DNA of 55,701 nt from positions 1 through 55,701 of the forward strand of contig JADNYJ010000232.1 in the NCBI GenBank assembly GCA_015501075.1, given 5' to 3'. This stretch comes from Gymnopilus junonius (lineage: Eukaryota > Basidiomycota > Agaricomycetes > Agaricales > Galerinaceae). Position numbers and translations under genes: made by a program. Numbering within the stretch: position 1 is the first letter of the stretch; each line of letters begins with the position of its first letter. This document shows positions 34,895-45,484 of the stretch, piece by piece. The notes beneath the pieces were generated by a model that saw nothing but the letters and a program-made list of their open reading frames with translations, searched no databases and had not been told where the DNA came from.

Positions 34895-37666
34895 TAGGCA
34901 ACAGCACGGGTTGGGGTATCCCGTAGGGGTCACGGGTACGGGTACCCTAGGGTACGGGTACGGGTAGGGATTTACCAGCCCCGTGACCCACAGACCCGCA
35001 CTGCCATATTTGGTATAAACGAGACTGGGAATGGCTGGCGGAGTTCTCAAAACTATATAGTTATTACCTTAAGGTTCTAAAATCAAGATAAATGAATACC
35101 ACAAAAAAATAGACCGCGTCTCAACATGGCTCCGTCGAAGCTGAAGGACGATAATAAATCTACAAAGTCGAGCACCAAATCAACTGCTTCATCCCTCACT
35201 AAGAAGGCCTCGAACAGCTTCAACAAACTTAAACAGAAAGCCACAGAGCTTCTCAGTCCGAAGAAAAAGAAGAAAGCAACGCCGCAGTTGACAGCCCCAT
35301 CAGGGACCCAGGGTATGTCACTCACAATAGACCTAATAAAGGATGCCATCTCTCACCCTTTCGACCCTTGACAGCTGAACCATCAAAGCCAAAGCAACGA
35401 TCTCAGAGGGCTACTGTCATTGATGTCACAGACGATGAGGATAGCAATAGCAATGGTGCCGAAGAAGCCCCCGAGGAGGCAGCTGAAGATTCTGATGCAG
35501 AGTTAGGTCAGTAATCTGTACATACCATAATGTCAAGTGACTTACATAACATTAGAACGCATGAGTAAAGACTGGAAGTCGCCCGTCTATGCCTTTTATG
35601 AGCCTGTCCCAGAAATCGAATATGTTGATGGCCGCCGAACACATGTCTTCAAATGTATGGCGGTGAGCTGCAAGTATAAGCCTCGACGGTATTTAGATAC
35701 AAAGGATAAGTCATCGACCGGAAATCTCATCAAGCATGTCAAGCAATGCTGGGGTGACGAGGTATGGAAAGCTGCGTCGGAATGCAAGGATGCAGGTGAG
35801 GCGCGTGCGGCTGTTGTGAAGCCATTCGCGAAGAGTGGCAACATTACTGCGAGCTTTGAAAGAACTGGAAAGGGAACTGTAACATATATGCATCGTCAGC
35901 ATACAAAAATGGAGACCAAGTATGTCATGTGTCAGCTCACCTTTGAAGATCACCTAATTAATAAAATTAGAGCCGAAATTGTACGATGGATTGCGGAAAG
36001 CGGGCGTCCATTCAAGATTGTTGAGGACCGCGGATTTCTCAGTTTGATGAAAACGGGGCGGCCTGGGTACTATATCCCATCCGCAACAACAGTCTCGCAT
36101 GATGTAAAACTGGTTTTCGCTCGGACACGGGACAGGCTCGCTAAACTGCTTAAGGTTAGCTCATTTGGTCATAGAGAAGAAAGCTAACCTGACGACGTAC
36201 CTAGGAGCACGACAGCTGTCTCAACCTTATCACAGACTGCTGGACCTCGCCCAATCATATTGCGTACACGGCCCTCCTCGCCCAGCTGGAGGTGAAAGGC
36301 GTGCCAATATGTCTTGTCCTCGATGTTGTTGAGCTACCAAAGTCACACACCGGCTTGAACATGGCTATTGCATTCAAAGAAATCTTGGAAGAATTCGGTA
36401 TTGAACACAAGGTAATACCGTAACGTCGAGCTGAATATCACTTACTTAAAAGATTAACGAAATTCCAGGTCCTCAGCATGACTGCAGACAATGCGACGAA
36501 CATGGATACACTCAGCGAGCATCTCGCGCAGCAGGTCCCTGCATACTCGGCTGTGAATCGTACAAGGTGCTTCCTACACATTCTCAACCTCGTCGCCAAG
36601 TCCCTCCTTCGACAATTCGATGTTGCACCTCGAAAGGATACTGGGAATAACGATGACCTATCAGCCGAGGAGGAAGAATTGTTAGACCTGGCTGTAGGAA
36701 TAGACGAAGAGGAACTCACCATGGCACTACAGGACGATGCGAACGATGAAGAGGATGGTCCGGATGATGATGACGACGATGCGAAACCCTTGTGCGCGAC
36801 AAGTTCAATGAATCATATAAGAACCGAACACCTGGTGGCGAGGGCGAGGACGATAGGGAGTCGTCAAGTTCAGATGAGTCGGTCTCGGAGCATCGCACTA
36901 AGGTACGTCACATAAACAAATGAGCCAGTAGATCCTGACTAACCCCATCATTAGGAATCCAAGAACATATTCGACAACCTCCCGGCATACAAACATACAT
37001 CCAAAACGAAATCTGTGGCCGACGAACTACAACTTTACCTCAACACGCCAACTGAGAACGCTGCACAACCGCTCCTCTGGTGGTACGAAAAGCGACACGT
37101 ATACCCACAACTCCATCGTATGGCCCTGGACTATCTTTCAATCCCCGGTATGTTTCCAAAGTGCAATCTGATTATCTCGATTGACTATCTCGATTGACTT
37201 ACATTGTTGTAGCGACTTCTGTTGATGTGGAACGCCTCTTTAGCTGTGGCCGTCTTTTGTTATCCCATACCCGTAGCCATCTTTCTGCTCAAACTACGCG
37301 TGCTCTCCTTTGTCTGGGTTCTTGGAGTCTTGCAGGGCTAGTGAGGGATGACGATGTCAAGGCTGTCGCAGTGCTTGATGACGTGGAAGTCAAGATCGAG
37401 TTAGACAAACTGGCTACGGTCCTTGGTAAGACATATCGTGGCTTGTGGTAGTTTAGAATACATTATTTTCGACATTTCTATCTACATTTCATATAGTATA
37501 TGTCGAAAAGCTGGACATTTGGGCAGTCCCATACAGGATACCCGTACCCGCGCTGACCCGTGCTGACCCGCCATAGTGTACCCGTGGCTTTGAGGGTATG
37601 TACCCTTGCGGGTGCGGGTACGGGTTGGCTTGACTGTACCCACGGGAGTACCCGTGCTGTTGCCTA
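34895..37666 (+). mobile_element. hAT DNA transposon, internally deleted
   Basis: Terminal inverted repeats TAGGCAACAGCACGGGT (17 bp) are perfect at both ends and the 8-bp TSDs are identical. Both subterminal zones carry many ACGGGTA/TACCCGT words, typical transposase-binding arrays. The element is CpG-rich with no TGA-type decay, so it is the youngest or one of the youngest insertions here. It sits in the gag of the TR-GAG-like element. Confidence 0.95.
35126..37451 (+). pseudogene. hAT transposase (BED finger, hATC) missing the central domain
   Basis: Exon 1 from ATG 35126 is Lys/Ser-rich. After introns, an acidic linker leads to a BED-like finger (CMAVSCKYKPRRY with HVKQC, about 35655-35755). 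Next come hAT core motifs: ITDCWTSPNH near 36228, MTADNATNMD at 36478 and RCFLHILNLVAKSL near 36568. Immediately after an acidic stretch (about 36790) the frame shifts into VRDKFNESYKN. The C-terminal dimerisation region follows (ADELQLYL at 37018, then TSVDVERLFSCGRLL at about 37214), ending TAG at 37451. Autonomous hAT transposases are usually 600-900 aa with a large helical insertion domain between those points; about 250-300 aa are absent here. The protein is probably inactive although the element ends are intact. Confidence 0.85.
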
Positions 37667-37674
37667 AGACTTCC
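37667..37674 (+). other. 8-bp target-site duplication AGACTTCC (right) of hAT
   Basis: Right copy of the duplication, directly after TGTTGCCTA. Confidence 0.95.
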
Positions 37675-38427
37675 CACACAAGGTCCCTTCAGACCTTTGA
37701 AACCCTCATGCACCATCGCCTTGAGCGATCCATCAACCCTCTCCTCATCAGTAGCAGATGACAAGGAGAATGTCCCCCTACATCCACCTCTGCTATTAGG
37801 TCTGGAGAGGAACCCTTTTCCTCTCCCTCCGCTTACAATGTCCCCCTTCAGACCTACCCACCTATTCCTCCTCGCGATGAACAATTCATCAACACTGTCT
37901 CCATTGATGACCATGCCCCAAGACCCATTCCAACATTCCCTGCTTCACCACCCCCGACCACTCTGCCCACCACCACCACCCACAGGTGAACCCTTGCCAC
38001 CATGCAGACAACCTCTGCCCAGAACGCTGCCTGAGATGAACCTCCTGCCTACCCCATACCTCCTTTGTTACCAACCTGACCCCAGACTCCTTTCCGCCCA
38101 ACTTGACCAAGCCCACAGGCTTGACCCAGCCTGTGATGACACTGCTTCATTTGCAGCAGCGTGAATCACTGGCAGGTGGACTGCCACAGCTACCATTGTT
38201 GCCACTGCTGACAATACTGCCCAGGCCACAACATGATCGATTGTAGTCAATGACCGATCCGATGCAGTGACAGGGAGTTCATAGGATATGCCTATGAATT
38301 CACGGAAGAACAATTGGCAAATGTTGATGACATCAACAACTCACCAAATGACTGGTATGATGCAGCACATGATAGTTGGCAGGGACCCGAGGCAGAGAAC
38401 AACATGTCGGGTGAACCGCATTATTGA
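37675..38427 (+). pseudogene. Gag-like protein, part 3 with CCHC zinc knuckle
   Basis: Continuation after the hAT copy: a Pro/Ser-rich stretch, then CFICSSVNHWQVDC (C-x2-C-x4-H-x4-C, a classical retroviral-type zinc knuckle) near 38142-38183, a further Cys/His group, and an acidic C-terminus (EFTEEQLANVDDINNSPNDW). The frame ends TGA at 38425-38427. Several frame changes and TGA codons interrupt the Pro-rich part. The knuckle supports gag identity and RNA packaging. Confidence 0.7.
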
Positions 38428-38444
38428 AGCCAGGGGCTTCAATT

Positions 38445-38459
38445 CTTAGTAGGGGGTAA
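38445..38459 (+). promoter_or_regulatory. Polypurine tract before the 3' LTR
   Basis: AGTAGGGGGTAA directly precedes TGTTATG of the 3' LTR, the position of a plus-strand primer. Confidence 0.6.
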
Positions 38460-38915
38460 TGTTATGATCCCCATTTCTTATCTTATCACATGCATCTCTT
38501 CTTCTTTCTTGTTATCATTTATCATTTGATTTTACTATTTATAGTTTCTCATGATCATCTTTGCTCGCAAGATGATCATTCTCTCTTACATGTATGTGGA
38601 CAATCTCTCTTTTCTGATCATCACCCCTTCTGCAGTATCTCTGTGATGATCATCCCCTTCCGATTCCCCCCATTTTGTTATTGTTTCATTTATATTATTA
38701 TCAACAGCAAATAGTATATAAACTGTAGCTAGTCTACTGTATTCATTAGCTTGTTCTTGAGAGTCTACTCTCTTGTATCAGCCAGAGCAAACTTGAACTT
38801 CTAAGGCAATCTTCTGTCAAAGACAATACCTTAGTTGACTTCATCAAATGACCTCTATGACTACTATGCCAGACCTTATCTTATCAGATTAGGTTCTGTC
38901 ATTAATGTCGTAACA
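38460..38915 (+). repeat. 3' LTR of gag-only retrotransposon (456 bp)
   Basis: Starts TGTTATGATCC, ends GTCGTAACA. About 96% identical to 4502-4956. Followed by the GAGAA duplication at 38916-38920. Confidence 0.95.
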
Positions 38916-38920
38916 GAGAA

Positions 38921-39074
38921 TATACTCTCTTGTAACAACCAGAGTGAACTTGAACCACAAAGGCATTCTTCTGTTGAAGACAATACCTTAGCAGACTTCA
39001 TTAAACTGACCTCTATGACCACTACACTAGACCTTATCTTATCAAGATTAGGTTCTATCATTAAAGTCATAACA
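38921..39074 (+). repeat. Old solo LTR, right half
   Basis: After the duplicated GAGAA it continues TATACTCTCTTGTAACAACC and ends AAAGTCATAACA. This is the missing last third of the LTR started at 4194. Followed by CTAGA (39075-39079), matching 4189-4193. Confidence 0.9.
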
Positions 39075-39140
39075 CTAGAGCTTCTAGTTCCTGCTGCCTT
39101 CTATTCTCAATGATGGTGGACTTTGCCCACATACTTGTGT

Positions 39141-40329
39141 TTATTCCAAGACTTTGGCATATGGCATCATAAACAAGGACCTCTGGGTGAATTCAGATAC
39201 CAGGGCAGTGTGCGCTGAGGCTGACCAACATTGCAGCATAGTGCCCCTTGTAAAGAAGCTCAAGTTCATGAACCTGCATGCCCAGATTGTAGGCCATGTT
39301 ATTAAGTTCCAAATCTTGATGCTCGAGGCAGGCATCTAACCAGTCTTCAGTAACATCCATCAGGGCATCAGTGAGTAGGAGAGTGAGTTCAGTTGCAACT
39401 GTGATGAAGATATTGCTGAGGTCTGAATAGTAGTGTTTATATTCTCTTTGAAAGATGCTGCAGAGTGTTTTAGAAGGACGTGGCCAAAATGTGCTTTGCT
39501 GCTTGAAAATACTGACCATCCCCTTGCTGCAGAGATTGCAAATGAAGGAAGTCAGATTCAAGCCTTTGTTTTGAGCAAGAATACCACTGGCAAGGCAGAG
39601 CCCATGTGTGTCAACTCCATCTGCAAGCTTAGGCCACATTGATAGGAAATATTTTGGAACAGCAATTATTCCATGACTACATCACCTTTGAAAACTGATG
39701 TGTTTGCTCTATAGCAATGATGCCAATCTGCCAACAAGGATAGGCTGATATACACCTTGCCTAACTTTGCTGTGTGGAACCCATCATGCCTGATTCTTTT
39801 GGTCCAATGCCTCTTGGGCAAGAAGAATATTGGTGGGGTCTGGAACAATGAATCACTTTGAAAGGAAGGAGATGGAACTGTATCATTCAACAGGATGCAG
39901 TGAAACTACACCATGGGTAATGGCCTCAAGCTCAAGCATCTCCCAATCCTGCCTATCACTGATGTATGGAACTAACTCTGCCCTTATGCCAGTTCTAGAT
40001 GGTCCTGCCCAAGCCTTCCACCTCAGTTGAAAATATCTTTGATTGTGCCAAGCTGGCAACACATATCCAAGCATGCCAATCAACATTCCCACTATACAGA
40101 AGAGGCTGATGGAAAATTTGAACTGGTATAAGGCCTGCGAGGCTTCAAATATGAGGCTGTACCTAATCAGCATCTATATCATGATCATAGATAGGATGAT
40201 TAAGTGGTGTTTGAAGGTTGAAATTTGGAGACAGAGAGTCCAAAATTGTCGCATTTCCAAATACTCTGCAATAGTCCAAAGCGACCATATAACAAGCCCC
40301 AATGCAAGGGCTGCATCAATTGAGTACAT
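39141..40329 (-). pseudogene. Decayed paralogue of the 2284-3804 membrane protein
   Basis: Minus strand from ATG 40329 (MYSIDAALALGLVIWSLWTI). Hydrophobic spans are followed by VLPAWHNQRYFQLRWKAWAG PSRTGI, aligning with AIPAWRN...WTGPSDTGI in the other copy. Downstream, 39639-39193 carries YSDLSNIFITVATELTLLLT, matching YSGLGPEFLSVAVELVLIFL. A TAG near 40190 and several frame breaks between 39883 and 39666 make this a pseudogene unless introns explain them. Confidence 0.6.
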
Positions 40330-40589
40330 TGTATATGATGTAGTGGATGCCTAACCAGCTGCACCTGGGAGGGTGGTGTATGGAGGTGTGAATGAGCTTA
40401 GTCAATTACACTGCCTTGTTTCAGTCCCTAGAATAGAACATTTACAGTAGGAAAATGTCAGGAGTTGAAAATTAGCCTTCCATTTGACAGATCTGACCTA
40501 TGCTGCAAATAGAACATGGTGTGGTAGAATAATTGCCACCAAGGGGGATTGAACAATCCAGCATGGTAGACCACTTGACACTGCATAGT

Positions 40590-41735
40590 TCTCAATTCAT
40601 ATTACAAATGGCTGAAATGGCCTCTCCTAGCACTTCTGCTGTGACCAGGTAGGCTGCCTTTTGAAATAGGTTTTTCCACCAACAGAAGCATAGCCAACAT
40701 TTGCTTTGACCATTGCTCAAGAGAGGAGGTGTAGTGGTGTTGCATACAGGGCCATGTGGGGTGATGACATTGACCTGAGCAACCAACTTTCAATGAAATG
40801 TTGGAATACATCAAGAGAAAGAGGACAGATACCTACATTTTCCAACTCAGCATACAGAAAAGAGACTCTGATTCTGCTGCTGAAATCCACAGGTGGCATG
40901 CCCCAGATTGGCTATTGAGAGAAGTCAGTGGGCCTCACCACAATGGTGCAGGGCAACCTATCTTTGACTATGCATACTGCTCATCATGGAAGATGTCAGG
41001 GTACACATGGAGAGAAAGGCATCCATCTTCAGGCAAGGTTGGTCTTTTGGCACAAGTAAGTATATAGTGAGAAGAGTGTGATGGGACAATATGACTCACC
41101 AGGTTTCTATGATTTGAAGTATTCATCAGTGGTCCCCCACCACCCATATTGCCCTCTTCTCAAGATTCTTTCACCTGTGGCATGGATGATACTCTACAGG
41201 TCTTGATTGTTGAACTACCATCATTTCTCTGCTGGAAATTGAAACCAAGTTTGAGGGGAATCAAATCGTTGTACAGCCTTGTTCGAATTTGTATTGGAAA
41301 GAATAACTAAAATGAGGGTCAATATTGAAATGCTCATCAGGTGACATAGTGACATGGTCAGCATTGCAGAAACAAAGAGCTTGACACCAATGGCTGAAAA
41401 AAAGGCCTCTGCATAGTGCTTCTGTCTCTGCTGCCTGATGTGTGAAATTGGACCTTTGAGCTGTACAATATGAAATGCAGCCACAGAACACTGACCTGTA
41501 GAGTCTAACAACTGCAGGAAAACATAACTGGCAAATCATCTGATCACACATTCCTTCTTGTTGGTACTGTCCCCCTGTATGGTGAAAATAATGAAGATGC
41601 AGCAAGAAATGTTGCTCCCAGAGAAAAGTGAACTAGACTGATCAACTGCAAGAACAGCCAAAATCATAGTATCAGGATATAGCTTACCTTGGAGTGCATG
41701 AAGATGCCATATCCAAAAACCTGGCCACATTCGCT
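40590..41735 (-). other. Degraded coding, hydrophobic segments
   Basis: Minus-strand exon-like pieces: 41735-41690 (MWPGFWIWHLHALQ before GTAAGC); 41511-41221 with a predicted membrane span (LFVSAMLTMSLCHLMSISIL); and 40899-40600 (ENVGICPLSLDVFQHFIESW...). The last has a TGA near 40718 in an Arg-compatible context. It could be the 5' part of the membrane-protein locus at 39141-40329 or a separate gene. Not identified. Confidence 0.35.
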
Positions 41736-41971
41736 CACCAAAGAAGGGGGTAAGAGGATCTGAGGAAGTGTTGGTTGTGAGTATTAGAGTAATACATATT
41801 CACTTTTGCCAGGTTTTTGCTCAGAACCTCGGTACAGTTCTATTTTTAGCTCAACCTCAGTTTCGCATGATTTTACCAGAAATTAAAAGAATATGACACT
41901 CTTTGCCTCATCATCATCTGACTATCATAAATATTATCTCCATAATCGTGAAATTTAATATGCATACTACT

Positions 41972-42455
41972 TCAGAATTTCTGCAACACATTTGATCTCT
42001 ATAGCGGTGCTGAATGGAAGATATTTGACCCCAACACACATCCTGCAGGCATCTTATCCACATCAAGAACTAGATTTATATTTCAATGCAAATCCCCATA
42101 AATTGTATAATCTTACATGCCTGCATGTAGACCTCATTCATAAGCCCAAACTCCTTCTCCATATCCATCATGTAAATATTTGCCTTGATGATATGCTTGA
42201 GGTCTGACCCAGCTGCTTTCAGTATGGTCCTTATGTTCTCTAATGCTGCATGCTGAAAAAGGAATCTAAGCTCATAGAAGCAATAAGATTTGACATTGAA
42301 ATATCTACAGTTTGTGCTTGAACTACTCCAGGAACAAGCTTAAACTCCTTGGTGCATCCTATGTTGCCGGACATGTAAACAAAGTCACTAGATATTGCAG
42401 CTTGGCTGAAAACTGGAAGAACGGGAAGGGCATCAGGTGTATAGATGGTTTTCAT
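41972..42455 (-). CDS. RidA/YjgF/YER057c-family enamine/imine deaminase
   Basis: ATG at 42455. Exon 1 reads MKTIYTPDALPVLPVFSQAA then FVYMSGNIGCTKEFKLVPG to VQAQT, followed by a GTAGAT...TTCAG intron (~53 nt). Exon 2 gives HAALENIRTILKAAGSDLKH to MNEVYMQA. After a second intron comes a last exon with RMCVGVKYLPFSTAIEIKCV AEIL and TGA at 41972. These match the RidA fold landmarks: the SQA start, SG.IG, an AQT..AL.N...L.AAG helix, the substrate Arg in R-M-C-V, and a final E-I-C-A-type strand. The length of about 125 aa is normal. The family hydrolyses reactive enamines/imines from PLP enzymes in cytosol or mitochondria. The exon 2/3 join seems to lack about 4-6 residues usually present before the Arg. 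No premature stop: a rare near-intact gene in this window. Confidence 0.8.
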
Positions 42456-43099
42456 GGTTTTAGTCTTGTGGAATGAAGTTAGATCTCCAGGTAGGTGAGT
42501 TCAAATACCACTCTCCCACTGAAATGGCCTTGAACAAAAATACTCACTGTGAGATGTCTGCATCCAGGACCCATCTGGAATGCAGAGCTTCAGAAATCAG
42601 TCATGTGGATACTCTGAAGATTGCTAGTGACTCTGGAATGCCATCTATTCTTGACAAATGATTCTGGTGCCCACCTACATCAATAAAGAAGACAAATTGT
42701 GAATGCCCATTGTGGTTTGGTATTTGGGTTCACACAGTCCTCCAATGACAATGACATAACAGCAATCCATCAGATTGAGCACTGCTGACTTCATGTGCAT
42801 GATGCTTGGGCAGGCTCTTGGTGATGAAAGCTTGATAAGCTTTGGATAGTTGGTGATAACTAATTATGATCAATCACCCTGAGGAATGCCAATGCTTCAG
42901 GGGTGAGTGGATTATAAAGGGGAAGGCCTTTTCTGTGTCCAAATATCCATCTTTCCATTCAAGAAAGTGACAATGAGGTCCATTACTTCCATCAAAAATG
43001 GCACAAGACAGAGGCTCCATCAGCATTGACACAGTCACCCTTGTGTCCATTTTCATTGAATCTGTCCTTTATGGTATGAAATTTACATATCCCACACTT
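42456..43099. other. Intergenic with short unsupported frames
   Basis: Short frames on both strands (42473-42661 plus; 43056-42874 minus) show no motif. Presumably holds the RidA-like promoter. Confidence 0.4.
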
Positions 43100-43111
43100 C
43101 GATGAACTAAT

Positions 43112-43475
43112 TCCAATGCTTGGTTATTGATAGGTCTTTTTATTATGCTATTCATCACATCGAGCTTTATTTTGCTCCACAAATTCAGGAAGACAAAGGC
43201 ATCTATCAATAAACCCATGTTGATTGCTTCTATTATCATGTTCTTTCTTGCAACTGTCATGAGTCTACTCATAGCTCCAAAAATCAATATAGTCCATCTA
43301 AGATTCAACAGCACATTGGTACTGATCTCAGGAGAATGTTAGACACATTCCTTTGCTCTGTGAGTCAAGGTGGTCTGGTAGCTTACCTTAGCAAAGTTAA
43401 TGAGCCAATCTATATCCTGAAGAGCATAGCCTATGCAATGCAGACTCTGGTTGGTGATGCATTCATTGTAAGTTG
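43112..43475 (+). pseudogene. Multi-span membrane protein, N-terminal fragment
   Basis: Frame NAWLLIGLFIMLFITSSFIL then KPMLIASIIMFFLATVMSLL gives two membrane spans. After a likely intron, GGLVAYLSKVNEPIYILKSI AYAMQTLVGDAFI is followed by GTAAGT at 43469. This layout is typical of agaricomycete seven-span membrane proteins of unknown function. The rest is missing: the next sequence is the Plavaka end, so the gene was probably truncated by it. Confidence 0.5.
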
Positions 43476-43529
43476 CTGGTATTGAGCAGCAAGTGGTACA
43501 TACACATCAGAAAAAGTGACCATCCGGTG

Positions 43530-43580
43530 TATAGCAATGTATAAATCTGCACGAAGTGCAGGTTTCATATAGCTATGTAG
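43530..43580. repeat. Hairpin centred on CTGCACgaaGTGCAG
   Basis: A perfect 6-bp-arm palindrome (43547-43561) is nested in a longer imperfect inverted repeat (TATAGCAATG... to ...CATATAGCTATG). Similar GTACAGA(C/T)TT words recur at 43630 and 43677. Candidate subterminal structure of the Plavaka element. Confidence 0.55.
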
Positions 43581-45245
43581 CAATAAATGTCAGCCTTTTA
43601 ACCTGTATTGCATTGGAATATACTGGGGTACAGATTTTGTATGTCATTGCAAGACCTGTATTGAGAATGTAATGAGAGTACAGACTTCGCAGTTTGCAAT
43701 GTATTTGAATATCAAAATTTTCAGTCTTCTACATTGTGATACAAAGTCATCTGGTTGTATTACAGAGCCATACCTGGACTGTAGCTCTCAACGCAGAGAC
43801 TCACTCTCAATGCAATGCATGTACATAAAATTTGGCATGAACTACATAGTAAAGTATTTCTCATGTCTCATCGCATTAGAATATACTCGAAAGTAGAATT
43901 GATGTAATCTATGTAGGTAATTTGACATTGGTATGTGAGGCTGGTCAGCCAGGGATCCAAGCCCTCACAGGTTGTCATACCCTAAGTCTTCGATATCCGG
44001 GTCCTGGCACATTCCATCGCCTTCTGGCCCAAATTCTTCCTCAGCAGGATCGTCTGCTTGCTCGTCAGCCTTGGACTCGGAGTCTGTAGCAGCAGTCTGA
44101 TCTGCTATTATATGAAAGTCATCTTCTTCATTGTCTGCGCCTTCCTTATCATCTTCATTGACTATTTCTTCATCAACCTCCATCTCTTCCTCCTCAGCAT
44201 CATCCACGTCCATTTCTTCTCCCTCTCTTACATCGCGTCTGTCTCGATCCTGCTTGAAAAAGTCCGTTGCCTGATGCATTGATTTATGGCCTACTCCGCC
44301 GCCTCGAAAGCACATCATCATATCTCGATCCACAAAACTGTATCATGAAGGATAAGGGTAGATTTTTTGTCCTTGATAGAACTGACACTCACATATTGAC
44401 ATAGTAAAGCTGCCAGTCCTCATTTGCATTGAGGTATGAGCCTCGTGCAATAGGCGATGGCCCCAGGTACTTCTGCATATGACCCCAGGCAAACGCCGGT
44501 ATCAGGTGAACTGCTCGAATTACCTGGGCAGGATCGACAAATCCGAAGGCCATCTTGTCATTTCCTGGAACAAATCCCAGGCACAGCATATGCTTTGCTT
44601 TCCATCCAGGCTGCAGAGTCATGTCCCTTCCAAACCATCGAATGAAAAGAAACTCCATTCGTTGAGGCTCGCTCGTTTTGGATAGAGGCCCCATGTGTCG
44701 AATGTTGGCATGGAAAATTCCTAATATTCTCCCATACCAGTACGGATGAGAATCTTCATTGCTTTCTTCATTTTTGGGGGACAGAACCATAAAGTCGGCG
44801 TGACCAGGAACTCGAGGATTGAGGGAGTCTTGGTCTCGCCTCAAGTCGTATGTGGTGTAATTTACTCAGAGTACCTTGTGTCGGTAGATAACATTGTTAT
44901 CGATAATCACCGACCATCTATCTGCTGAGGTAAAGTCCAGCTCATCGCCATCATATGCATGACCAAGGAGTCGAGAAAGTAGATGATTTTTAAGGCATGT
45001 AAGAAAGTCCTGAGGATACATGTCATTAATTTGAGGTAAAGGCAATGCAGTCAAGCCTACGAGTAGTGCTGGATCGGTCTTGTTAACTTCGAGCCAGCAT
45101 AGAATCTGAATCTTATGTCGCACATTGACTGCAATTTGATGATGCTGCTCCAGTTGCATGGCTGGGAGGAGTTCCTCCTCTTCAAACGGAACAGTTGTAG
45201 ATGGTTCATCGATTTGCTGTTTGTTCCGCTCGTTGATCAAGTGAA

Positions 45246-45248
45246 TGA
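45246..45248 (+). other. TSD TGA (left) of Harbinger
   Basis: TGA is repeated at 48271-48273. A 3-bp duplication is diagnostic for PIF/Harbinger. Confidence 0.85.
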
Positions 45249-45484
45249 GGGCCTGTCCGGACACAGAATGCCGTTTTCTCGGTCGCATTCTCGGCCCATA
45301 TATGGTAGATCAAATTATGATGGAGATGTATCACATGTTTTATAGAGTCCCGTGAAAGTGTTACGATCTGTGACAGTGCGTGAGCGCGTGACGCGTTTGT
45401 TGAGTGCAATTGTTGATCTATTCTTTCATTCCTCCTCTCATCCACTCCTTTTCACCAACATGTCGAGGACCAGTAGTCGCAACC

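Larger units (their letters stand above)
4502..38915 (+). mobile_element. Gag-only (TR-GAG-like) LTR retrotransposon, expanded by nested insertions
   Basis: Two 455/456-bp LTRs in direct orientation are flanked by the 5-bp duplication GAGAA. Removing the ATACC-flanked 28.6-kb block and the hAT copy leaves about 3.0 kb. This holds two LTRs, one gag-like frame (5016-5545, 34141-34886, 37675-38427) and a purine-rich tract (about 38447-38458) just before the 3' LTR. No protease, reverse transcriptase or integrase belongs to this frame; the pol at 28.8-33.3 kb lies inside the inserted block. The structure matches the non-autonomous TR-GAG class described in plants, which would need pol from a partner element. 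That comparison is from known element classes; the partner is not identified. Confidence 0.85.
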
